From positions 1-5,175 of the forward strand of contig JAISDD010000002.1 of NCBI GenBank assembly GCA_031265005.1: a DNA stretch of 5,175 nucleotides, given 5' to 3'. The position numbers were made by a program, and so were the translations under genes. This stretch comes from Syntrophomonadaceae bacterium (GTDB lineage Bacteria > Bacillota > Syntrophomonadia > Syntrophomonadales > Syntrophomonadaceae). Of the stretch, positions 1-4,229 are shown piece by piece. The notes below the pieces were generated by a model. The model was not told the origin of the DNA. It was given only the letters and a program-made list of their open reading frames with translations, and made no database searches. How positions within the stretch are numbered: position 1 is the stretch's first letter; each line of letters starts with the position of its first letter.

Positions 1-329
1 CTTCCGCTTGTGACGGGGGGATTGTTTATACTCATGGCGGCATTGCTATTAAAGGCTTCGCTTAAATCGTGATCGCCAAGTTTTTCGGCAACGTCTTCGG
101 GTTTTAGAAAATGCCAGGCCGCAAACGCGGTAGTAGTAATAAGCATTATTGCCGCAATGACAGCAACAGCGCTGAAAGAGCGCCTGATGGTCTGTTTTTT
201 CAAAGTGGGTTCCTCCTTCATTATCAATTCTTGTTTTACTTTTTGTATCAATCTAGCGTCAGGCGTCTCCGAACTGCGAAACGCTTTTTTGAGCAGGAGG
301 TCCACATCGTAATTGATTTTATTTTTCAT
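1..329 (-). CDS. DUF4179-like membrane protein, probable anti-sigma factor (3' end outside window)
   Basis: An open frame of 109 codons starts at ATG 329 and runs off the left edge without a stop. The first 50 or so residues are hydrophilic and charged. A single hydrophobic segment follows at about residues 52-69 (SAVAVIAAIMLITTTAFAAW), then a polar stretch (FLKPEDVAEKLGDHDLSEAF) that I recognise from memory as typical of DUF4179 proteins encoded next to ECF sigma factors. The expected topology is cytoplasmic N-terminus, one membrane segment and an outside C-terminal domain that is missing here. The start overlaps the stop of the preceding sigma gene by 11 nt (ATGAAAAATAA), which implies translational coupling and supports a role as that sigma factor's membrane inhibitor. 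The Shine-Dalgarno for ATG 329 is distant (AAAGGA, 13 nt). A much better one lies inside the gene, before TTG 203. The family call is from recall, not a search; the anti-sigma role is inferred from context. Confidence 0.75.
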   Translation of the reverse strand, partial: MKNKINYDVDLLLKKAFRSSETPDARLIQKVKQELIMKEEPTLKKQTIRRSFSAVAVIAAIMLITTTAFAAWHFLKPEDVAEKLGDHDLSEAFNSNAAMSINNPPVTSG

Positions 330-870
330 ATTCGGCAACCAATCCTTTCTCAATAAGTTTTCGCGCTTTGAATAATCTGCTTTTAATGGTTCCGGCGGGA
401 AGCCGGAGGGTCAAGGCTATGTCCGATACGCTCATTTCATTAGTATAATAAAGAATAATCGGGATTTTAAGTTTTTCCGGCAGAGCGTCGACCAACCCGC
501 GCACAACGCTAATTTCCTCCTCTGCCAGAAGGGTCTCCTCCAGGCCAATACCGCCAGCCGATACCGCTTCGGGAAGTGGTTCGGCGGGAGCCAATCTTTT
601 ACGGCGAGCGTGTTTTCGTTTCTGACTTTTCCAAACGAATATTGATGCGGAAAAGAGAAAGCTTTGCGGATTGTCCGAACCTCTTATTTTAGGCAACTGT
701 TCAAACACCCTTAAAAAAGTTTCTTGGAACAAATCCTCCGCGTCCTCTTTTGTGTACGCCAGGCTCCGGCAAAACTTGTAAAGCGAAGCGCCGTACTCGT
801 CCACCAATGATTCCGCGGAAATGTCACATGGTCTTGATCGAATAGCTTTCATTGCGCGCAATACTTCCAA
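319..870 (-). CDS. ECF-type RNA polymerase sigma factor (downstream pair)
   Basis: The 183-residue product has the two-domain plan of an ECF sigma factor. Sigma region 2 spans about residues 22-92, with LVDEYGASLYKFCRSLAYTK and the acidic DAEDLFQETFLRVF helix that contacts core polymerase. A basic patch (KSQKRKHARRKR) ends the region. A linker rich in Pro, Ala and Glu follows. Sigma region 4 lies at about residues 125-176, with LPEKLKIPIILYY, the helix-turn-helix SVSDIALTLRLPAGTIKSRL and FKARKLIEKGL. It should direct RNA polymerase to a small stress regulon, perhaps including its own operon. I chose TTG 870 because it sits 6 nt after GAAAGGAGG (877-885). The in-frame TTG at 876 touches the Shine-Dalgarno directly, and the first ATG (852) is 24 nt away. 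The gene ends inside the start of the anti-sigma-like gene. The family call is secure; target genes cannot be read from the sequence. Confidence 0.9.
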   Translation of the reverse strand: MEVLRAMKAIRSRPCDISAESLVDEYGASLYKFCRSLAYTKEDAEDLFQETFLRVFEQLPKIRGSDNPQSFLFSASIFVWKSQKRKHARRKRLAPAEPLPEAVSAGGIGLEETLLAEEEISVVRGLVDALPEKLKIPIILYYTNEMSVSDIALTLRLPAGTIKSRLFKARKLIEKGLVAEYEK

Positions 871-876
871 ATCCAA

Positions 877-885
877 CCTCCTTTC
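877..885 (-). promoter_or_regulatory. Ribosome binding site that decides a TTG start
   Basis: GAAAGGAGG on the minus strand is a near-perfect Shine-Dalgarno sequence. It abuts one TTG codon (876) and is 6 nt from a second (870), so the second is the likely initiation codon of the sigma gene. Confidence 0.7.
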
Positions 886-902
886 AAAATCCTGTACAAC
901 TG

Positions 903-931
903 TTAATAGTCACAAGATTTCAAATGGTTCA
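903..931 (-). promoter_or_regulatory. Weak candidate promoter of the downstream sigma operon
   Basis: Reading the minus strand, TGAACC (931-926) and TATTAA (908-903) are separated by 17 nt. Transcription would start near 896, about 11 nt before the Shine-Dalgarno. TGAAC resembles the -35 box of many ECF promoters, which would fit autoregulation, but the -10 has no CGT core as those promoters usually do. The call is tentative, and the gene may instead be read from further upstream. Confidence 0.25.
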
Positions 932-1003
932 TTTTTTTGTAATTTTTTGTCATACAGCTACGCCCTCCCTGACGCTTTTACCCTTCATGCCGCGGAATAA
1001 CTT

Positions 1004-1234
1004 TCAACTTGTAAATTGAGGGCTGTATAGCCTTGATTTCCGATTTGCCGCATGATATAGCCGGGTTTGCGGGGCAGTCCCGCCTGTTTTCGCTATTGGA
1101 TCACCGTTTACATCATAAATAATCAACAAGGCATAAAGCAACAGAGCTGGCGGTAGAGCTTTTCTTCAATACGCAATAAAAAACAAAGATCCTAATTTTT
1201 TAACAGTAAAGAGAAAGATTTTCTTTTTTCGCAT
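1004..1234 (-). pseudogene. Decayed reading frame after the first anti-sigma gene
   Basis: A frame opens at ATG 1234, 6 nt after the stop of the anti-sigma gene (MRKKKIFLFTVKKLGSLFFIAY). It meets TGA at 1168-1166, then stays open for 53 more codons in the same frame, including IYDVNGDPIAKTGG, to a stop at 1004. A different frame, ending at a stop at 978, reads KSEIKAIQPSIYKLKVIP, which also looks like the end of a secreted or beta-rich protein. The simplest reading is a third gene of the operon, or the tail of an anti-sigma-like protein, broken by a stop and at least one frameshift. I do not recognise the family. The rest of the 877-1240 gap holds only the candidate promoter of the downstream sigma gene; no convincing terminator is seen. 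Confidence 0.35.
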
Positions 1235-1240
1235 ATCCGC

Positions 1241-1888
1241 TTAATCCCTAGAAAACGAAGATACCATCACATCATCAATGGCAATATATGGTATAGAATA
1301 ATCAACTACCAGTTTTTCAATGGCGTTGCGGTTTCCCGTCACAACAACTCCGTGGCACAGGATACCGTTTTTCTGTACATAAACCAGCGCGTCCGCGTAG
1401 CCGTACCTAAATCTGATTACGTCTAAAAAATCTTTCTTTGCCGCCATGTATTTCAGCAAGCTGATAAAATGGGTTTCATATCCCTGCATGTGCAATTCGC
1501 TGAACACCGACATATCAATGGACATTTGCCCCCATTCCGTACCGGCGGTATACTGTCGTCCGTCCAGCGGATTATAGTAGCTGCTGTTTATAATGGGGAA
1601 AACGGCAAATTGAACCACACAGACTATTGCTATAACAATAGACACCGAAGCGGTTACGACGCCGCCCAATTTCCGGTTCATGTGCTTTCTTATTTTTGCG
1701 GCTTCCGTTTGGCCGGCGAAAGCGGATGAGAGCGGCGCGTTAGTTTCATAGGGAATGGCTTCCATGATTTGAGCGGATAAATAGTCGTTTATGGCCTCGC
1801 TTTTTGCAATTTCAGCCTCAACCATCTGCCTTTCTTCTTTTGTTGCTGTTCCGGATTTGTATTTTTCGAGCATAGTCTTAAAGTCCAT
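1241..1888 (-). CDS. Membrane anti-sigma factor, Sigma_reg_N/Sigma_reg_C type, apparently internally shortened
   Basis: The 215-residue protein starts with a cytoplasmic part (MDFKTMLEKYKSGTATKEER) of the kind that binds ECF sigma factors. A basic stretch (KIRKHMNRKL, about 65-74) and one membrane segment (about 75-99) follow, then the juxtamembrane motif SSYYNPLDG, typical as I recall of the Sigma_reg_N family. The outside part contains FSELHMQGY at about 129-137, followed directly by FISLLKYMAAKKDFL and KNGILCHGVVVTGNRNAIEKL, which resemble the end of the Sigma_reg_C domain. Family members as I remember them are about 300 residues or more, with a long sensory stretch between these blocks, so roughly 100 residues seem to be missing near nt 1475-1480. 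The reading frame is intact. ATG 1888 has a good Shine-Dalgarno (AAAGGAGG) and overlaps the sigma stop by 11 nt (ATGGACTTTAA). Family and role are likely; the deletion is inferred from memory of the family. Confidence 0.8.
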   Translation of the reverse strand: MDFKTMLEKYKSGTATKEERQMVEAEIAKSEAINDYLSAQIMEAIPYETNAPLSSAFAGQTEAAKIRKHMNRKLGGVVTASVSIVIAIVCVVQFAVFPIINSSYYNPLDGRQYTAGTEWGQMSIDMSVFSELHMQGYETHFISLLKYMAAKKDFLDVIRFRYGYADALVYVQKNGILCHGVVVTGNRNAIEKLVVDYSIPYIAIDDVMVSSFSRD

Positions 1889-2378
1889 AATGTTCCTCCT
1901 TTAATTGTTCTGCCAACAATCTTCTGCCGCGGTAGATAAGAGATCTTACCGAGCCAGGGGACATATTCAAAAGCTCCGCAATATCAGTTTGAGGGATATC
2001 GTTAAAATAGAAAAGCGTGACGGCCTCGCGGCAAATATCTGGGAACGTCAAAAGCGCCGAAGTAATAATTCGTCGTTCTTCTTCCCGGATGATGTTCAAC
2101 AAAACATCATCTACACTCTGAATATCAACGTATTCATCTATTGACGTTTCAGAAACAAACCGATTTCGCCTGCACATATCAATCCATGTTGTTTTACAGA
2201 CTTTAAGAAGCCACAGCTTGAAATTGGTTTCTTGCACATTAATGGACAATAGCGCCTTAACAAACGCCTCGCTTACAATATCCTCCGCTGTATTATGGTT
2301 TTTGCACATGGCGAGGGAGTGAAGGTAGGCTTCGCCCGCATACAAACGATAAGCCCTTTCGATTGCATTTGGTTTCAC
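1878..2378 (-). CDS. ECF-type RNA polymerase sigma factor (upstream pair)
   Basis: From GTG 2378 the product has 166 residues, normal for an ECF sigma factor. Sigma region 2 covers about residues 5-75: AIERAYRLYAGEAYLHSLAMC, the acidic TAEDIVSEAFVKAL helix that contacts core polymerase, and the FKLWLLKVCKTTWIDMCRRNR promoter-melting segment. Sigma region 4 covers about 105-158: FPDICREAVTLFYFNDIPQTDIAELLNMSPGSVRSLIYRGRRLL, with a clear helix-turn-helix. I chose GTG 2378 because AAAGGG (2391-2386) lies 7 nt upstream and the sigma homology begins there. The frame continues open to a TTG at 2444, but that TTG has no Shine-Dalgarno and the added 22 residues look unlike a sigma factor. The gene ends 11 nt inside the anti-sigma gene, with which it surely forms a pair. 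It is distant in sequence from the second sigma factor in this window, so recent duplication is unlikely. Confidence 0.9.
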   Translation of the reverse strand: MKPNAIERAYRLYAGEAYLHSLAMCKNHNTAEDIVSEAFVKALLSINVQETNFKLWLLKVCKTTWIDMCRRNRFVSETSIDEYVDIQSVDDVLLNIIREEERRIITSALLTFPDICREAVTLFYFNDIPQTDIAELLNMSPGSVRSLIYRGRRLLAEQLKEEHYGL

Positions 2379-2391
2379 TGCCTCACCCTTT

Positions 2392-2520
2392 TCATCTAAA
2401 TAACGCGCGAACTTGAAAAATGTCACAAAGCTTTCCGCACCCAATCAGGATTTTTCTTTCTCTCGTCCTGTCATCAACGAGTTTAGGGGCATTTTTAGAA
2501 ATCGCCCCAATATCGGACAT
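2392..2520 (-). CDS. Possible 42-codon upstream ORF of the sigma operon
   Basis: This ATG-started frame (MSDIGAISKNAPKLVDDRTR at the start) ends 13 nt before the GTG start of the sigma gene. AGAAGG lies 8 nt before the ATG, and a TATAAT box lies just upstream. It is in a different frame from the 22-residue extension that would precede the sigma start, so the two cannot both matter. Against it, the predicted transcription start leaves only about 10 nt of leader, and I recognise no family. It could be a leader peptide, a small orphan protein, a gene remnant or chance. Confidence 0.3.
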   Translation of the reverse strand: MSDIGAISKNAPKLVDDRTRERKILIGCGKLCDIFQVRALFR

Positions 2521-2537
2521 TTTTGGTACCTTCTTCC

Positions 2538-2566
2538 ATTATATAAAGCGTCTGAATACGTATCAT
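2538..2566 (-). promoter_or_regulatory. Sigma-A-type promoter for the upstream sigma operon
   Basis: On the minus strand ATGATA (2566-2561, 4 of 6 to TTGACA) and a perfect TATAAT (2543-2538) are separated by 17 nt. Transcription would start near 2531 and read the small ORF, the sigma factor and the anti-sigma factor. A housekeeping-type promoter suggests basal expression of the pair. The spacer contains one copy of a 12-bp inverted repeat whose other copy is at 2751-2762. Confidence 0.55.
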
Positions 2567-2762
2567 TGTAATGTCTCAGCCTCATTCCTAAGCTAATTGC
2601 TTTAACGAACAGTCTTTGAAAGCGATTTGACGCGATAGAAAACCCGCCTGTCGTCAGGGCAGGCAAGCTGGAAAGGGGCGGAGTAAAAAAATGTCTCGTA
2701 CATCCCAGCCGAAGGGGTATTTTAGTTACTCTTCTTGTAACATAAAAAGTTATTCAGACGCT
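2547..2762. repeat. Perfect 12-bp inverted repeat, 192 nt apart
   Basis: AGCGTCTGAATA at 2547-2558 recurs as its reverse complement TATTCAGACGCT at 2751-2762. The left copy fills most of the spacer of the sigma promoter. A perfect 12-mer match somewhere in a window this size is expected about once by chance, so the position is more telling than the match. The stretch between the copies holds no gene I can support. It has only a short GC-rich hairpin on the minus strand (GCCTG/CAGGC, 2646-2664) followed by GGGTTTTC, which would make a poor terminator. Confidence 0.4.
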
Positions 2763-2806
2763 GAAATAGTAAAAATTTTGTTGTGTATTTTTTAAGAGGA
2801 TTTCGA

Positions 2807-2812
2807 TATAAT
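2807..2812 (+). promoter_or_regulatory. -10 box of the predicted antisense RNA
   Basis: A perfect TATAAT on the plus strand sits 8 nt before the leader sequence AGTGGTCATA. No good -35 lies at 17 nt; TTGTGT (2781-2786) is 20 nt away. Its placement mirrors that of the toxin promoter, which sits at nearly the same distance from the same leader sequence. Confidence 0.5.
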
Positions 2813-2819
2813 AAATAAA

Positions 2820-2905
2820 AAGTGGTCATAGCCGCTTCAAAGGCGGCAGGTCAGCCAACTATTAAAAATAGCCGTAGACCTTGGGAAGGGGGCGGCTATT
2901 TTCGT
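2820..2905 (+). ncRNA. Predicted antisense antitoxin RNA of a type I toxin-antitoxin module
   Basis: No open frame of note lies here, but there is a TATAAT box just upstream and a hairpin terminator at the 3' end, giving a transcript of about 85 nt. It begins AGTGGTCATA, forms a small hairpin (GCCGC 2831-2835 with GCGGC 2843-2847) and ends in the terminator stem at 2865-2902. It is antisense to the last codons and the 3' region of the toxin mRNA. This matches the known layout of Firmicutes type I modules such as txpA/ratA and bsrG/SR4, in which the antitoxin RNA overlaps the toxin 3' end. Its ends are inferred from sequence signals only. A real transcript would have to be seen to confirm it. 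Confidence 0.55.
2865..2902. terminator. Shared bidirectional terminator containing the toxin stop codon
   Basis: AAAATAGCCG (2865-2874) pairs perfectly with CGGCTATTTT (2893-2902) over 10 bp. The 18-nt loop contains a further CCTT/AAGG stem. Thymine runs follow on both strands, the better one on the minus strand (CTATTTTTAAT). The toxin stop codon TAG (2898-2896) is part of the stem. It ends the antisense RNA and can end the toxin mRNA. Confidence 0.8.
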
Positions 2906-2979
2906 TCTAAGTGTCTTAGAAACAAAATTATGAACGTAGCAAAACCTATCATTAGTGATATAGCTTCGAATACGCTCAT
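2896..2979 (-). CDS. Small holin-like type I toxin (27 residues)
   Basis: The protein reads MSVFEAISLMIGFATFIILF followed by LRHLERK. It has a short N-terminus, one membrane helix at about residues 4-21 and a basic, polar C-terminal tail. This is the hallmark of the putative holin-like toxin family and related TxpA/BsrG-type peptides, whose SVFEAISLM-like start I recognise from memory. Such peptides insert into the cell membrane and harm the host when their antisense RNA is lost. ATG 2979 has a very strong Shine-Dalgarno (AAAGGAGG, 2994-2987), 7 nt away. The gene has its own extended -10 promoter, a structured leader of about 70 nt, and a stop inside a hairpin terminator. It is too short for routine gene calling. 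The family call is confident; activity is untested. The locus may serve as a stability module or be a prophage relic. Confidence 0.82.
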   Translation of the reverse strand: MSVFEAISLMIGFATFIILFLRHLERK

Positions 2980-2985
2980 GGCATC

Positions 2986-3017
2986 ACCTCCTTTTTGTTC
3001 CCCGGATGTATGGAGGC
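2986..3017 (-). promoter_or_regulatory. Hairpin in the toxin leader that could hide the Shine-Dalgarno
   Basis: In the toxin mRNA GCCUCC (3017-3012) can pair with GGAGGU (2991-2986), five Watson-Crick pairs plus one G-U, around a 20-nt loop. GGAGGU is the core of the toxin's ribosome binding site. Blocked ribosome binding sites are well known in type I toxin mRNAs. The GCC of the blocking strand overlaps the AGCC of the mirrored leader repeat, so the two pairings could compete. Confidence 0.5.
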
Positions 3018-3056
3018 TAAGCCTGCCGCCTAGTGCCACATATGACCACTGGAAAT

Positions 3057-3065
3057 ATTATACCA
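3057..3065 (-). promoter_or_regulatory. Extended -10 promoter of the toxin gene
   Basis: TGGTATAAT on the minus strand is a perfect -10 with the TGn extension, which explains the lack of a -35 match. Transcription should start at about 3050, giving a leader of about 71 nt that begins AGTGGTCATA. Confidence 0.7.
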
Positions 3066-3095
3066 AAAAAAGCACTTTAAAAGAGTGCTTTTTTT
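3065..3095. terminator. Perfect 12-bp hairpin with A and T runs, just upstream of the toxin promoter
   Basis: AAAAAAAGCACT (3065-3076) pairs perfectly with AGTGCTTTTTTT (3084-3095) around a 7-nt loop. It has the form of a bidirectional intrinsic terminator. It would stop read-through from the right into the toxin gene, or antisense transcripts leaving to the right. It covers the region where a -35 box of the toxin promoter would lie, so it could also be a protein-binding palindrome. Confidence 0.7.
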
Positions 3096-3221
3096 GTATG
3101 CAAATACAGAAAAAGGAGGCGAAGAAAATAGTTATCAATCAGAATTTGACTAATATAAACAGTATATATAAATGGGAATATTTTATTTCTGGTTTTGCAT
3201 TATGTAGGGTCCGCATTGTCA

Positions 3222-3360
3222 GCGCATAATAACGCGGCATTTTTTAAATCCGTGTACCGCGCCCGCGCCGCTTCCGCGCGTTATTATGTGGACGAAACCG
3301 GCATCTGGCAGTGTGTGGCCGATGGGGAAGGATTTACTGGAAATGGTTGAAAAATTTTAG
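3222..3360 (+). pseudogene. C-terminal remnant of an unidentified gene with a one-base frameshift
   Basis: One frame reads AFFKSVYRARAASARYYVDE and then TGIWQCVADG up to about 3326, then soon stops (TGA 3348). If one G of the GGGG run at 3324-3327 is dropped, the reading passes into KDLLEMVEKF and a TAG at 3358-3360, a natural-looking protein end. The segment is much richer in GC (CGC and GCC codons) than the DNA on either side, so it probably has another origin. No start codon with a ribosome binding site is found. Upstream, a strong AAGGAGG (3113-3119) is followed 8 nt later by ATA, not ATG, and the frames in between are broken by stops. I do not recognise the family. It could also be chance coding-like sequence. 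Confidence 0.35.
3225..3288. repeat. 12-bp inverted repeat around the GC-rich remnant
   Basis: CATAATAACGCG (3225-3236) and CGCGTTATTATG (3277-3288) are perfect reverse complements separated by 40 nt. They lie within the presumed gene remnant. They could form a long hairpin in RNA or mark a deletion or insertion event. Confidence 0.5.
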
Positions 3361-3375
3361 AATTATGCAGATAAT
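3347..3375 (+). promoter_or_regulatory. Promoter of the methyltransferase gene
   Basis: TTGAAA (3347-3352) and GATAAT (3370-3375) are separated by exactly 17 nt, each 5 of 6 to the vegetative consensus. Transcription would start near 3382, leaving a leader of only about 14 nt that consists mainly of the ribosome binding site. An alternative start a few bases earlier is possible. Confidence 0.5.
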
Positions 3376-3395
3376 AATATTCGGAGGAAATCATC

Positions 3396-4229
3396 ATGTA
3401 CCAGAATGAAACAATTAAACTACTGCGGAATGAATTTACTCAAAGATTGCTTACTGACGGTGGGATAGAAAAAGGTATGCGGGTTTTAGATGTGGGATGC
3501 GGTTCAGGCGATGTAAGTATTATGGCGGCTGAAATGGTTGGTGACAGTGGAGAAGTGGTAGGATTTGACATTTCTGAAAACGCTTTATCCATAGCGAGAA
3601 ACGCAGTAAAGGAGAAACACATTTCAATAGTGCAATTTATTCAGGCAGATATCGCTGACCTGCCGGAAAGCATCGGTACATTTGACGCAATCATCGGCCG
3701 CAGGGTTTTGATGTACCAAAGCGATGCGGCGCAAAGTATTAGTAGTTTGCTGCCATATTTAACCGCAAAGGGAAAAATGATTTTTCAGGAAAGTGATTGC
3801 ATGACAGCATCCTTTCATGCCGACTCAATGCCATTACACACGAAAGTACAAAATTGGACATGGGATACTGTGGCAAAAGAAGGGGGCAACATTCACATCG
3901 GAAGGCAATTATATTCTCTTATGAAAAACGCAAAACTAAATATATTATTGACGCGTGCGGAGGCAATTCTGCATACGTTCGAATCCGGCAGCGATTTTGG
4001 ATGGGCAGCCAAAATGATGGAACCCCGCATGATTTCACAAGGTGTGGCGACCGCAGAAGAAATAGATACCAATACATTGGAAGACAGACTTCAATTGGAA
4101 TTGGGCGGGAGTGACACCCCCTTTATTCGAGACATGGCCTTTGGTATATGCGCGGAAAAAATTAATTACATACCACAAAATAAACAAAAGAGTATTAGCT
4201 TGCCAGTTATAACTCTTTTTGTACAATAA
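3396..4229 (+). CDS. Class I SAM-dependent methyltransferase
   Basis: The 277-residue cytoplasmic protein has the Rossmann-type core of class I methyltransferases. Motif I is VLDVGCGSGD at residues 30-39, which holds S-adenosylmethionine. Motif II ends in an acidic residue, VVGFDIS with D58, which binds the ribose hydroxyls. QADIADLP at 83-90 lines the adenine pocket, and FDAIIGRRVLMY at 96-107 is motif IV. The C-terminal half (GGNIHIGRQLYSLMKNAKL onward) should form the substrate side, which gives no hint of the acceptor. A small-molecule substrate is more likely than DNA or RNA, as no nucleic-acid motif is seen. ATG 3396 follows GGAGG by 8 nt. The gene has its own promoter and appears to be a single-gene unit. 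The last 15 or so residues (IPQNKQKSISLPVITLFVQ) look like read-through into a terminator, so the tail may be non-native. Confidence 0.85.
   Translation: MYQNETIKLLRNEFTQRLLTDGGIEKGMRVLDVGCGSGDVSIMAAEMVGDSGEVVGFDISENALSIARNAVKEKHISIVQFIQADIADLPESIGTFDAIIGRRVLMYQSDAAQSISSLLPYLTAKGKMIFQESDCMTASFHADSMPLHTKVQNWTWDTVAKEGGNIHIGRQLYSLMKNAKLNILLTRAEAILHTFESGSDFGWAAKMMEPRMISQGVATAEEIDTNTLEDRLQLELGGSDTPFIRDMAFGICAEKINYIPQNKQKSISLPVITLFVQ
4186..4220 (+). terminator. Intrinsic terminator overlapping the end of the methyltransferase frame
   Basis: AAAAGAGT (4186-4193) pairs with ACTCTTTT (4212-4219) over 8 bp around an 18-nt loop, and the T run ends at 4220. It lies entirely inside the annotated reading frame, which stops at 4229. 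The stem is AT-rich and the loop long, so it is a moderate-strength candidate. Confidence 0.45.

Larger units (their letters stand above)
2821..3050. repeat. Interrupted inverted repeat flanking the toxin module
   Basis: The left arm (2821-2856, plus strand) and the right arm (3050-3015, read on the minus strand) share AGTGGTCATA, then 11 versus 10 unlike bases, then GGCGGCAGG, then AGCC after 2 or 3 bases. The arms lie 6-8 nt downstream of two divergently placed but inward-reading TATAAT boxes, so toxin mRNA and antisense RNA start with the same sequence. This could be a regulatory mirror or the ends of a small mobile unit; no target-site duplication is evident outside. Confidence 0.75.

Noticed and set aside
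1205..1230. Possible terminator after the anti-sigma gene (AAAGA/TCTTT)
   Set aside because: The stem is five AT-rich pairs with a 3-nt loop, too weak to support a terminator call.
2445..2666. 73-codon minus-strand frame upstream of the sigma gene
   Set aside because: It has no ribosome binding site, runs across the sigma promoter, and its translation looks random.
2821..3050. The mirrored arms as terminal inverted repeats of a small mobile element
   Set aside because: Both promoters lie outside the arms, the arms coincide with the predicted transcript starts, and no flanking direct duplication is seen, so a regulatory reading fits better, though mobility is not excluded.
2822..3229. 135-codon plus-strand open frame across the toxin module
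   Set aside because: It starts inside the predicted antisense RNA, crosses both terminator hairpins, is antisense to the toxin, and its translation has no domain-like pattern. It is a shadow frame.
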